Assembly: GCA_025992855.1 (NCBI GenBank)
Contig: DAJPGB010000001.1
Span: 1,240,001 to 1,304,000, forward strand
Direction of reading: 5' to 3'
Origin: Coriobacteriaceae bacterium
GTDB taxonomy: Bacteria; Actinomycetota; Coriobacteriia; Coriobacteriales; Coriobacteriaceae
DNA: 64,000 nt
In this document: positions 8,609 to 16,576 of the stretch, piece after piece
How the letters are laid out: every line of letters starts with the position of its first letter
Numbering within the stretch: the first letter of the stretch is position 1
The notes under the pieces: model-generated
Told to the model about the DNA's origin: nothing
The model's input: the letters and a program-made list of their open reading frames with translations, nothing else
Databases searched by the model: none
Translations under genes and position numbers: made by a program

Positions 8609-9787
8609 ATGAACGTTCTGGTCGTCAACGCAGGATCTTCGACCCTTAAGTATCAGGTCATCGATACCAAGTCCCACAAGGTGTCCGCAAAGGGCTCCTG
8701 CGAGCGCGTCTGCTTTACCGGCGGTACCTTCACCCACGCTGCCAACGGTTCCAAGAAGGTGACCGAGAACATCGAGTTCCCCGACCACAAGGTCGCCATC
8801 GAGGTCGTCCTGAAGGACCTCGAGGCCAACGGCGTCAAGATCGAGGGCATCGGCCATCGTATCGTTCAGGGTGGTTGGTACTTTGGCGACTCCTCCCTCG
8901 TCGACGAGGACGTCCTCGCCAAGATCCGCGAGGTCGCCCCGCTGGCACCGCTCCACAACAACCCCGAGGCCAACGTTATCGAGTTCTGCCTGGAGCAGTA
9001 TCCCGACCTGCCTAACGTCACGGTCTACGACACCGCCTTCCACTTCAACATGCCCGAGGTCGCCAAGACCTACGCCCTGCCCAAGGACGTTTGCGACAAG
9101 CTTCACATTCGTAAGTACGGCGCCCACGGTACCAGCTACCGCTACATCTCCAAGAAGGTCGCCGAGATGACCAACGGCGAGGCCCGCAAGGTTGTCGTGT
9201 GCCACATCGGTTCCGGCGCTTCCTTGTGCGCCATCGAGGACGGCAAGTGCATGGACACCACCATGGGCCTCACCCCGCTCGACGGCGTCATGATGGGCAC
9301 CCGCTGCGGCTCCATTGACCCGGCTACCGTGTGCTACCTGCAGCGCGAGGGTGGCTACACCTTCGACGAGGTCGACGAGATGATGAACAAGAAGTCCGGT
9401 CTTTTGGCTGTGACCGGCGGCAAGACCAACGACTGCCGCAACGTCGAGGAGCTCGCCGCCGCTGGCGACCCCGAGGCTCAGCTCGCCTTCGACATGTTCG
9501 TCTACAAGATTGCCGCCAAGGCTGCCGAGATGGCCACTTCCATGTGCGGCATGGACACGCTAGTCTTCACCGCCGGCATCGGTGAGCATGCTCCGGCCGT
9601 TCGCGCCGGCGTTGCCGACCGTCTGGCCTTTATGGGCGTCAAGATGGACCATGCCCGTAACGCCCTGCGTGGCGACGGCGCTTGGTGCCTGTCTGCCAAG
9701 GATTCCAAGGTCAAGATCTTTGTCATCCCCACGGACGAGGAGTTCATGATCGCTTCCGACGTCGAGCGCATCGTCAACGGCAAGTAA
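8609..9787 (+). CDS. ackA: Acetate kinase, copy 1 (divergent active site)
   Basis: A 392-residue acetate kinase (acetyl phosphate + ADP to acetate + ATP) with GGGAGACAC before the ATG. It keeps the N-terminal NAGSSTLK, DTAFH, MGTRCGSIDP and the final PTDEE region. It departs from the usual pattern at several active-site positions: VHGGE is VQGGW (residues 86-90), HGTSH is HGTSY (173-177), and HLGNG is HIGSG (199-203), replacing a conserved Asn that in the Methanosarcina enzyme contacts phosphate. It ends at a terminator; a second copy lies 164 nt downstream. Codon use is that of a strongly expressed gene. Confidence 0.93.
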   Translation: MNVLVVNAGSSTLKYQVIDTKSHKVSAKGSCERVCFTGGTFTHAANGSKKVTENIEFPDHKVAIEVVLKDLEANGVKIEGIGHRIVQGGWYFGDSSLVDEDVLAKIREVAPLAPLHNNPEANVIEFCLEQYPDLPNVTVYDTAFHFNMPEVAKTYALPKDVCDKLHIRKYGAHGTSYRYISKKVAEMTNGEARKVVVCHIGSGASLCAIEDGKCMDTTMGLTPLDGVMMGTRCGSIDPATVCYLQREGGYTFDEVDEMMNKKSGLLAVTGGKTNDCRNVEELAAAGDPEAQLAFDMFVYKIAAKAAEMATSMCGMDTLVFTAGIGEHAPAVRAGVADRLAFMGVKMDHARNALRGDGAWCLSAKDSKVKIFVIPTDEEFMIASDVERIVNGK

Positions 9788-9798
9788 TTGCAAGAGGG

Positions 9799-9837
9799 GA
9801 GGGGCTGGACGACCAAGTGCCGTTCAGCCCCTCTTTT
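9799..9837 (+). terminator. Terminator after first ackA
   Basis: GAGGGGCTG and CAGCCCCTC pair across a 17-nt loop and are followed by TTTT, 11 nt after the stop codon. The two ackA genes are therefore probably separate transcripts. Confidence 0.75.
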
Positions 9838-9951
9838 GCGCTCGTTGGGCGATATGCCTGATAGTTATTTATTAAGTTGTGATAACTTCTTATTAACATG
9901 CGGCCGCCTTAAGGGGTCTGCGTCGACCGTATTGCACTGCAAAGGAGTCTC

Positions 9952-11130
9952 ATGAACGTACTTGTTGTCAACGCCGGCAGCTCAAGCCTTAAATATCAGC
10001 TTTTGGATACCGATACCCGCGAGGTTTTCGCCAAGGGCAACTGCGAACGTATCGGTTCGGACATGGGCATCTTTGGCCACTCCGAGAACGGTGGCGCCAA
10101 GCAGACCGAGGAGGTCCCTTTCCCCGATCGTCGCTCTGCTATCGCTCGCGTGCTCGAGGAGCTCGAGAAGACCGACTTTACGATTGATGGCATTGGCCAT
10201 CGTATCGTTCAGGGCGGCTGGCACTTCGATGATTCCGCGGTCGTCGACGATGAGGTCATGGCTAAGATCCTTGAGGTGGCCCCGCTCGCTCCGCTGCACA
10301 ATTACGGCGAGGCCGCGGCAATCGAATATTGCCGCGAGAAGTATCCGGAGCTGCCCAACGTGGCCGTCTTCGACACCTCGTTCCACATGACCATGCCCGA
10401 GGTCGCCTACGCCTACGCGCTGCCCAAGGACGTGTGCGACAAGTACCACGTGCGCAAGTACGGCGCACACGGTACGAGCCACCGCTACGAGTGGATGATG
10501 GCCAAGGAGATCCTGGGCTCGCGCTGCCACCGTCTGCTTTCGTGCCATCTGGGCAACGGTGCTTCGCTTGCCGCCATTGAGGACGGCGTGTGCCGCGATA
10601 CCACGATGGGCCTCACGCCGCTTGACGGCCTGATGATGGGCACCCGTTGTGGTTCCATTGACCCGGCCACCGTGTGCTACCTGCAGCGCGAGGGCGGCTA
10701 CAGCTACCAGGAAGTCGACGACATGATGAACAAGCAGTCCGGCCTGCTTGCCATTTCGGGCATCTCCAACGACGCCCGCGACATCCGCACGCGCGCCTCC
10801 GAGGGAGATGAGCGCTGCCTGCTCGCCTTCGATATGTTTGCCTACAAGGCTATGCAGCAGGCCGGCTCCATGATCGCCTCCATGGCGGGCGTGGATACCA
10901 TCACCTTTACCGCCGGCATCGGCGAGAACGACTGGTCGATTCGCAAGGCCTTCTGCGACTGCTTTGAGTGGCTGGGCGTACGCATCGACAACAATAAGAA
11001 CCGCGAGGCCGTGGGCAACGGCCCGCAGGTCATCAGTGCCGCCGGTTCCGCCGTCACGGTCATGGTCATCCCTACCGACGAGGAATACATGATCGCCCGC
11101 GACGTCGAGCGCCTGACCAAGAACAACTAA
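9952..11130 (+). CDS. ackA: Acetate kinase, copy 2
   Basis: A second 392-residue acetate kinase, clearly paralogous to the gene just upstream and of the same length, preceded by AAAGGAGTCTC. Unlike copy 1 it retains HGTSH and CHLGNG, so its catalytic set is closer to the canonical one; like copy 1 it has VQGGW in place of VHGGE. With the facing pta gene it completes the acetyl-CoA to acetate route that yields ATP. Its own promoter is likely in the AT-rich 9845-9905, and a strong terminator follows. Confidence 0.95.
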   Translation: MNVLVVNAGSSSLKYQLLDTDTREVFAKGNCERIGSDMGIFGHSENGGAKQTEEVPFPDRRSAIARVLEELEKTDFTIDGIGHRIVQGGWHFDDSAVVDDEVMAKILEVAPLAPLHNYGEAAAIEYCREKYPELPNVAVFDTSFHMTMPEVAYAYALPKDVCDKYHVRKYGAHGTSHRYEWMMAKEILGSRCHRLLSCHLGNGASLAAIEDGVCRDTTMGLTPLDGLMMGTRCGSIDPATVCYLQREGGYSYQEVDDMMNKQSGLLAISGISNDARDIRTRASEGDERCLLAFDMFAYKAMQQAGSMIASMAGVDTITFTAGIGENDWSIRKAFCDCFEWLGVRIDNNKNREAVGNGPQVISAAGSAVTVMVIPTDEEYMIARDVERLTKNN

Positions 11131-11152
11131 CGCGCGCATTTGCAAGTAAACG

Positions 11153-11188
11153 AAAGGCCTCCAGAGCAACAGCTCCGGAGGCCTTTTT
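11153..11188 (+). terminator. Strong terminator after second ackA
   Basis: AAAGGCCTCC and GGAGGCCTTT form the outer stem and GAGC/GCTC extend it around the loop AACA. A T-run follows. Confidence 0.88.
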
Positions 11189-11197
11189 ACTATCAGG

Positions 11198-11380
11198 CGG
11201 AAATCCCATCCCATTCCGAGCTCAGAGTGGGACACACTTTCCCAATGAAGTTCTAACGGAAACCGCATCCCACAATCAGGCAAAATTCCGTCCCGCAGTT
11301 TCCCAAACAGGCCCCAAACGAAAACCGCATCCCAGAATCCGCCTCCAAACCGGGACAAACTTTCCGGTTGAACAGTCGCA
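11198..11380. repeat. Three imperfect ~60-bp tandem units
   Basis: Units begin near 11198, 11257 and 11319. Each opens with CGGAAA(T/C)C-CATCCCA or a close variant (the second and third share AACCGCATCCCA exactly) and has ACTTTCCC or GTTTCCC about 35-40 nt later. Spacing is 59 and 62 bases. No protein or RNA family is recognised. Confidence 0.6.
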
Positions 11381-11526
11381 GACCACACAAGCCATTTCAA
11401 ATCCAAAGTGACCATATCCGCAACGCCCACGCTCTCAACAACGGCACCCAACCATTCAGATTTACAGCCCCAGCTCGTAGCCAAGCCGCCGTCCACCCCA
11501 GATTCCCTGAGCATCACGTAGCGGCA
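11381..11526. other. Intergenic, no recognised feature
   Basis: C- and A-rich sequence between the tandem units and the long inverted repeat. The ORF crossing it has no ribosome binding site and unlikely composition. I see nothing functional in it. Confidence 0.4.
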
Positions 11527-11653
11527 GGGCCCCTACAGGGTAAAGCTCTGAAAACATCCCGCAGGACGGAGGAAGCCCCCGCCGCACGTAGTGCGCAGCG
11601 GGGGCTCCCGACATGTCCGAGGACGTTTTCAGAGCTTTACCCTGTAGGGGCCC
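11527..11653. repeat. Long inverted repeat, 29-bp perfect arms, 69-nt spacer
   Basis: Left arm 11527-11555 and right arm 11625-11653 are exact reverse complements (arm begins GGGCCCCTACAGGG and ends CTGAAAAC). The 69-nt spacer contains a second hairpin (GCCCCCGC / GCGGGGGC with CGCAC/GTGCG inside). It sits between the convergent ackA and pta genes, 16 nt from the pta stop, so a two-way terminator is one possible role. Confidence 0.85.
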
Positions 11654-11668
11654 GAAGGGATACGTCCG

Positions 11669-12649
11669 CTACTCAGCCATCTGAGCCTGGACGGCGGTGA
11701 TGGCCACGACACCCACGATGTCGTCGGCAGAGCAGCCGCGCGAAAGGTCGTTGACCGGCTTGGCGATGCCCTGCAGGATGGGGCCGTAGGCGTCGGCGCC
11801 GGCGAAGCGCTGGACCAGCTTGTAGCCGATGTTGCCGGCCTCGAGGTCGGGGAATACGAGCACGTTGGCCTTGCCGGCGACAGAGGAGCCGGGAGCCTTG
11901 AGCTGGGCGACGGTGGGGACGATAGCGGCGTCGAGCTGCAGGTCGCCGTCGATGGCGAGCTCGGGAGCCTTCTCCTTGCAGAACTTCACGGCCTCTTGGA
12001 CCTTCTTGGCGACCTCGCCGCCAGCGGAGCCCATGGTGGAGTAGGAGAGCATGGCCACGTGCGGCTCAACGTTGCCCATGAAGGTGGACCAGGAGTGAGC
12101 GGAGGCGATGGCGATCTCGGAGAGCTCGTCGGAGGACGGGTTGATGTTGAGGCCACAGTCGGCGAAGATCAGCGTGCCGTCGGTGCCGAACTGCGGGGTG
12201 TCGGTGCACATCACGAAGAAGGCCGAGACCAGCTTGGTGCCCGGGGCGGTCTTGAGGATCTGAAGCGCGGGGCGCAGGGTGTCGGCGGTGGAGTGGCAGG
12301 CGCCGGAGACCAGGCCGTCGGCGTCGCCCATCTTGACCATCATGGTGCCAAAGTAGGTGGCGTCCATCACCTGGGCGCGAGCCTGCTCGATGGTAACGCC
12401 CTTCTTGGCGCGGAGCTCGGCAAACTTCTGCGCGTACTCCTCGTGCTTCTCGGCGTTGCGCGGGTCGATGACGGTGGCGCCGGGAACATCGATCTCGTCG
12501 GGGTTGCCCAGGATGACGAGCTTTGCCAGGCCCTCCTCGATGATTTTGTTTGCCGCGACGATGGTACGCGGATCCTCGCCCTCGGGCAGGACGATCGTCT
12601 TAAGGTCGGCCTTGGCGGCAGACTTCATACGGTTAAGGAAATCGCTCAT
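11669..12649 (-). CDS. pta: Phosphate acetyltransferase
   Basis: A 326-residue Pta of the short type (no N-terminal DRTGG or P-loop domain), converting acetyl-CoA and phosphate to acetyl phosphate and CoA. Family features include LPEGEDPRTI near residue 20, SGACHSTADTLRPALQI near residue 138 and FPDLEAGNIGYKLVQR near residue 275. AAGGAG precedes the ATG. It is transcribed toward the two acetate kinase genes, so the pathway is encoded here on opposite strands with a long inverted repeat between. Confidence 0.95.
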   Translation of the reverse strand: MSDFLNRMKSAAKADLKTIVLPEGEDPRTIVAANKIIEEGLAKLVILGNPDEIDVPGATVIDPRNAEKHEEYAQKFAELRAKKGVTIEQARAQVMDATYFGTMMVKMGDADGLVSGACHSTADTLRPALQILKTAPGTKLVSAFFVMCTDTPQFGTDGTLIFADCGLNINPSSDELSEIAIASAHSWSTFMGNVEPHVAMLSYSTMGSAGGEVAKKVQEAVKFCKEKAPELAIDGDLQLDAAIVPTVAQLKAPGSSVAGKANVLVFPDLEAGNIGYKLVQRFAGADAYGPILQGIAKPVNDLSRGCSADDIVGVVAITAVQAQMAE

Positions 12650-12702
12650 GTTACTCCTTACAAGCGTTTAACTAAGCTCCAGGCGCCCGGCTGTTCACGA
12701 AT

Positions 12703-12723
12703 AAACCCGCTGCTAGCGGGTTT
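12703..12723. promoter_or_regulatory. 9-bp hairpin in pta/glf intergenic region
   Basis: AAACCCGCT and AGCGGGTTT pair across GCT, 54 nt upstream of the pta start. It would lie in the pta leader, or it may be an operator. Confidence 0.4.
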
Positions 12724-12796
12724 ACCTTTCAATAATGTACGCCGCGGTGCTTGAGCTTTCCTTGTGTGGCAAGCTCATTATAGGACGCATTAGCGC

Positions 12797-12836
12797 TATA
12801 ATCGCTCTGATAAATATGTCTCGACGTATGTTCGAG
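12797..12836 (+). promoter_or_regulatory. Probable glf promoter -10 and downstream palindrome
   Basis: A perfect TATAAT lies at 12797-12802. About 18 bases later CTCGA and TCGAG (12820-12836) form an interrupted palindrome around CGTATGT, where a repressor could bind just after the expected start of transcription. No convincing -35 is present. Confidence 0.4.
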
Positions 12837-12881
12837 AAAAAGCCCAGTTAAAAAGCGTGTGGCTTTTGACAAGGAGTATCG

Positions 12882-14084
12882 ATGCAGATTACCTCAGGCC
12901 TGCCTGAAGGCTTTAATGCCGGTGCGTACGACATGATCGTTGTCGGCGCCGGTTATGCCGGTGCCGTTTGCGCCCGCCGTCTTGCCGAAACCATCGGCTA
13001 TCGTGTTGCCGTTTTGGAGCGCCGTAGCCACATTGCGGGCAATGCCTTCGACTGCACTGACGAGGCGGGAATCCTGGTCCACGAGTATGGTCCGCACATC
13101 TACCATACCTTTAACGAGCGCGTCCACAATTTCCTGTCGCGCTTTACCAAGTGGACGGACTACCAGCACAAGGTGCTCGCCAACATCAACGGTACCCTTA
13201 TGCCCGTGCCCTTTAACCATGCGAGCCTCAAGCTCGCCTTTGGCGATGAGCGCGGCGAGGAACTGTACCAAAAGCTCGTGGAGACCTTTGGCAAGGACGT
13301 CAAGGTGCCCATCATGGAGCTGCGCAAGAAGAACGACCCGGATCTTGCCGAGGTCGCCGATTACGTCTATGAGAACGTCTTTTTGCATTACACCATGAAG
13401 CAGTGGGGCCAGACGCCCGATCAGATCGACCCTTCGATCACCGGCCGCGTCCCCGTCTTTGTGGGCGATGACGATCGCTACTTCCCGCAGGCTCCTTTCC
13501 AGGGCATGCCGCAGGACGGCTATACCGCGCTGTTCGAGCATATGCTCGATCACGATCTGATCGACGTATTCTGCGACGTGGACGCCCGCGACCTCTTCGA
13601 GATCGACGAGACTACCGTCAAGATCGACGGCAAGGTCTATGGCGGCGAGATCGTCTACACCGGTCCACTCGACGAACTGTTCAACCTCGATCTGGGCGCG
13701 CTGCCGTACCGCACGCTCGACATGAAGTTCGAGACGCTCGATATGGATCAGTTCCAGCCCGTGGGCACCGTCAACTACACCACGAGCGAGGACTATACGC
13801 GCATTACCGAGTTCAAGAACATGACTGGTCAGGTCCTGCCCGGCAAGACCACCATCATGAAGGAGTACTCCAAGGCCTATACGCCCGGCTCGGGCGAGAC
13901 GCCGTACTACGCTATCCTGGAGCCCGAGAACCGTGAGCTCTACGAGCGCTATCTTGAGCGTGTCCAGAACCTGACGAACTTCCACCCGGTGGGTCGTCTG
14001 GCCGAGTATCGTTACTACGATATGGACGCCGTGACCAATTCTGCCCTCGATCTTTCGGATGAGATTATCGCCTGCCATGCATAA
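12882..14084 (+). CDS. glf: UDP-galactopyranose mutase
   Basis: A 400-residue flavoenzyme that converts UDP-galactopyranose to UDP-galactofuranose for surface glycans. The FAD-binding GAGYAGAVCARRLAE motif lies at residues 22-36 after a 16-residue leader. HEYGPHIYHT near residue 68 and the C-terminal HPVGRLAEYRYYDMD are characteristic of the family. AAGGAG precedes the ATG. Its last 8 bases overlap the start of the next gene, a glycosyltransferase, so the two are translationally coupled. Confidence 0.95.
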   Translation: MQITSGLPEGFNAGAYDMIVVGAGYAGAVCARRLAETIGYRVAVLERRSHIAGNAFDCTDEAGILVHEYGPHIYHTFNERVHNFLSRFTKWTDYQHKVLANINGTLMPVPFNHASLKLAFGDERGEELYQKLVETFGKDVKVPIMELRKKNDPDLAEVADYVYENVFLHYTMKQWGQTPDQIDPSITGRVPVFVGDDDRYFPQAPFQGMPQDGYTALFEHMLDHDLIDVFCDVDARDLFEIDETTVKIDGKVYGGEIVYTGPLDELFNLDLGALPYRTLDMKFETLDMDQFQPVGTVNYTTSEDYTRITEFKNMTGQVLPGKTTIMKEYSKAYTPGSGETPYYAILEPENRELYERYLERVQNLTNFHPVGRLAEYRYYDMDAVTNSALDLSDEIIACHA

Positions 14085-15108
14085 AGTCATAACATTCGGT
14101 ATTCCCTCGTATAACGCCGCCAAGGACATGGACCATTGCATCACTTCCATCTTGGAGGGGAGCAATTACGCCACCGATATCGAGATTATTGTGGTGAACG
14201 ACGGCTCCAAGGACGAGACGGCCGCCAAGGCCGACGAGTGGGAGGCCCGTTATCCTGGAATCATCCGCGCGGTTCACCAGGAGAACGGCGGCCACGGTAT
14301 TGCCGTCCTTTCGGGTCTGCGTGAGGCGCAGGGCACCTACTACAAGGTTGTCGACTCGGACGACTGGCTCGACGGTGCGGCGCTTTCGACCATGCTGTCG
14401 ATTCTGCGTGGCTTTGAGGAGCGCGACCAGCGCGTCGACCTGTTTATCTCGAACTACGTGTACGAGAAGGTTTACGAGGGCACGCATACCGCTATTGGCT
14501 ACAAGTTTGCCCTGCCGCGCAAAAAGATTTTCTCTTGGGACCAGATCGGACACTTCCGTCCCGATCAGAACCTGCTCATGCACAGTCTGTGCTATCGCAC
14601 CGATGTGCTGCGCGAGTCCAATCTGCCTATGCCGGCACACACGTTCTACGTGGATAATATCTACGCATACGTGCCGCTGCCGCGCTGCAAGACCATGTAC
14701 TACGCCGACATCGACCTCTATCGCTACTTTATCGGTCGCGAGGGCCAGAGCGTCAATGAGGCCACGATGGTCAAGCGCCTGGGTCAGCAGTTCCGCGTAA
14801 CGCGCATCATGATGGAATCGTTCCACCTGTACCAGGACGTTGAGTCCTCGCGTCTGCGTTCGTACATGATGGGCTACTTCACCATGATGATGGCGATTTG
14901 CTCGGTACTCACCAAGCTTTCCGAGGAAGATTGTGCCGATGAGCGTCTGAAGACGCTGTGGAAGGACCTGAAGGAGTACGACGAGCGCATGTATCGTCGC
15001 GCTCGCTACGGCGTGGTCGGATTCTTTACCAACCTGCGTGGACGGGCCGGAGACAAAACCACACTCGGCCTATACCATCTTGCCTCAAAGATCTTCAAAT
15101 TCAACTAG
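14077..15108 (+). CDS. Glycosyltransferase family 2
   Basis: A 343-residue protein starting MHKVITFGIPSYNA; this ATG overlaps the glf stop. It has the GT-A fold of family 2: PSYNAAKDM near residue 10, IIVVNDGSKDET near residue 38 and the metal-binding DSDDW near residue 94. A C-terminal region contains further hydrophobic stretches but no clear membrane span. Being coupled to glf, it may transfer galactofuranose or build a galactofuranose-containing polymer; donor and acceptor are inferred only. Confidence 0.88.
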   Translation: MHKVITFGIPSYNAAKDMDHCITSILEGSNYATDIEIIVVNDGSKDETAAKADEWEARYPGIIRAVHQENGGHGIAVLSGLREAQGTYYKVVDSDDWLDGAALSTMLSILRGFEERDQRVDLFISNYVYEKVYEGTHTAIGYKFALPRKKIFSWDQIGHFRPDQNLLMHSLCYRTDVLRESNLPMPAHTFYVDNIYAYVPLPRCKTMYYADIDLYRYFIGREGQSVNEATMVKRLGQQFRVTRIMMESFHLYQDVESSRLRSYMMGYFTMMMAICSVLTKLSEEDCADERLKTLWKDLKEYDERMYRRARYGVVGFFTNLRGRAGDKTTLGLYHLASKIFKFN

Positions 15109-15130
15109 TGCAGAAACGCTCGGGTAACGG

Positions 15131-15239
15131 GGACCCCTGGCCCTTAACTTGCTACTTCGAACAGTCCTGCGCAAGACGGAGGCGCCACTGGCGCCTCCTT
15201 TGCGTGCGGAACTCGTATCAAGTTAAGGGCCAGGGGTCC
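15131..15239. repeat. Long inverted repeat, 20-bp perfect arms, 69-nt spacer
   Basis: Left arm 15131-15150 and right arm 15220-15239 are exact reverse complements (arm GGACCCCTGGCCCTTAACTT). The 69-nt spacer has an inner hairpin, GGAGGCGCC / GGCGCCTCC around ACT, with CGCAA/TTGCG outside it. The reverse complement of the spacer aligns along its length with the spacer of the next element at 15333-15461. Confidence 0.85.
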
Positions 15240-15332
15240 TCTGCTATGTCTCGCTTTATGTCAGATAGTCGAATTTGAAGATCTTCGACGCGCGGTACAA
15301 AGGTGCCTGGGCTGAAAAGAAATAGGTCGGAA

Positions 15333-15461
15333 GTCGGTCGGAGGCGGGCGGGCGTTACGTTTGTCGCGAGTTCCGCATGCAAAGAAGGCCACTTAATGTG
15401 GCCTTCGTCTTGCATAGGACTGTAGAGCAGCAAACGTAACGCCCGCCCGCCTCCGACCGAC
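15333..15461. repeat. Long inverted repeat, 30-bp perfect arms, 69-nt spacer
   Basis: Left arm 15333-15362 and right arm 15432-15461 are exact reverse complements (arm begins GTCGGTCGGAGG, ends GTTACGTTT). The spacer is exactly 69 nt with the inner hairpin AAGGCCAC / GTGGCCTT. GAGTTCCGCA and AGGACTGT in the spacer recur in the opposite orientation in the element at 15131. It lies 12 nt from the stop of the convergent peptidase gene. Confidence 0.85.
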
Positions 15462-15473
15462 GGTCGAGTGAGG

Positions 15474-16475
15474 CTACTTCGCGGCGCCGGGGATGCCGTG
15501 GGAGGTTTTGGCGGTTTTGGCTCCGTTTACGATGGCGGTCTGTAGGGCCCTTACGGCGAGCATGCCCAACAGGTCCAAGGGAACGGCGGCGCTTGTCTGA
15601 GCGTCTAGTTTGCCGCTGGCGAGGGTGTAGATGGTGTCGCCGTCGTTGGTGGTGTGCGTGGGGCGAATGGCGTGCGCGTAGGCATCTGCGGCCATTTGGG
15701 ACACCTTGGTGGCCTGAGCCTTGGTGAGCTCAACGTTGGTGACGATGCAGCTGATGGTGGTGTTGGTGCGGTCGAGCGGCATTTGCATGGAGCCGGCGGC
15801 GGCAAAGGCTGCGAGCTCCATGTCGACGATCTGGTCGCTATCTGCTGCAGCGCGCATGCCAGCGACCCATTCACCGGTGAAAGGGTCGACGACATTGCCA
15901 CAGGCGTTGACCGAAACCACGGCGCCTACCTTAACAGGACCGAGTGCCACGGCGGCAGCGCCTAGGCCGGCCTTCATGCAGGTGGCGGGGCCCATGAGCT
16001 TGCCCACGGTGGCACCGGTGCCGGCACCTACATTGCCCTGCTCGAGCATGGTGGGGGTGTTGTCGAGCGCCTCGCGCACGGCGGAGATGCCAGCCTCAAT
16101 GTCGGGGCGTACGGTGGGGTCGCCAAACGCGAGGTCGAAGATGCAGCTAGAGCACACGATGGGCACCTGAGTGGGGCCGACGGGAAGGCCGATGCCGCGG
16201 CTCTCGAGCTCGCGGGCGACGCCGCTTGCGGCCTCCAGACCAAAGGCCGATCCACCCGAAAGGCAGACGGCGTGGACCTTGTCCACGGTGTTCTCGGGAC
16301 GCAGCAGGTCGGTCTCGCGCGATGCCGGTGCACCGCCGCGAACGTCAACACCGCCGGTGGCGCCCTCGGGTGCCACGATTACGGTGCAACCGGTGCCGGC
16401 CTCCTCGTCCGTATAGTTGCCAAAGCAAAAGCCATCGACATCGCAAACGTCAATGGCCTCAAGCAGTGTATCCAT
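15474..16475 (-). CDS. P1/S58-family peptidase (DmpA-like aminopeptidase)
   Basis: A 333-residue member of the self-processing S58 family, related to DmpA and BapA aminopeptidases. Motifs include GFCFGNYTDEEAGTGCTV near the start, CLSGGSAFGLEAASGV near residue 75 and NVGAGTGATVGK near residue 147. The autocleavage site and nucleophile are probably in RTNTTISCIVTN around residue 240, with Thr at the new N-terminus. AGGAG precedes the ATG. It is convergent with the glycosyltransferase, the two long inverted repeats lying between. Physiological substrate unknown. Confidence 0.88.
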   Translation of the reverse strand: MDTLLEAIDVCDVDGFCFGNYTDEEAGTGCTVIVAPEGATGGVDVRGGAPASRETDLLRPENTVDKVHAVCLSGGSAFGLEAASGVARELESRGIGLPVGPTQVPIVCSSCIFDLAFGDPTVRPDIEAGISAVREALDNTPTMLEQGNVGAGTGATVGKLMGPATCMKAGLGAAAVALGPVKVGAVVSVNACGNVVDPFTGEWVAGMRAAADSDQIVDMELAAFAAAGSMQMPLDRTNTTISCIVTNVELTKAQATKVSQMAADAYAHAIRPTHTTNDGDTIYTLASGKLDAQTSAAVPLDLLGMLAVRALQTAIVNGAKTAKTSHGIPGAAK

Positions 16476-16576
16476 GTTTTACTCCTATCGGTTTTCCGCT
16501 GGGCCTTATGCCCGGTCGGGATCCGTACGGTACGCCGAAATTGTAGGCGCTGGGGGATACCCAGCGCCAGATGCAA

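Noticed and set aside
11198..11380. CRISPR-like repeat array
   Set aside because: Units are imperfect along their whole length with no unique spacers between exact repeats, and no cas genes are near.
9982..11517. 511-codon minus-strand frame opposite the second ackA
   Set aside because: Shadow of a strongly codon-biased gene; it crosses the terminator and the intergenic repeats and resembles no protein.
11368..11700. 110-codon frame across the long inverted repeat into pta
   Set aside because: No ribosome binding site, runs through a perfect palindrome and overlaps pta antisense.
12820..12836. LexA box before glf
   Set aside because: CTCGA-N7-TCGAG resembles it but the half-site spacing is one base short of CGAAC-N4-GTTCG, so it was kept only as an unspecified palindrome.
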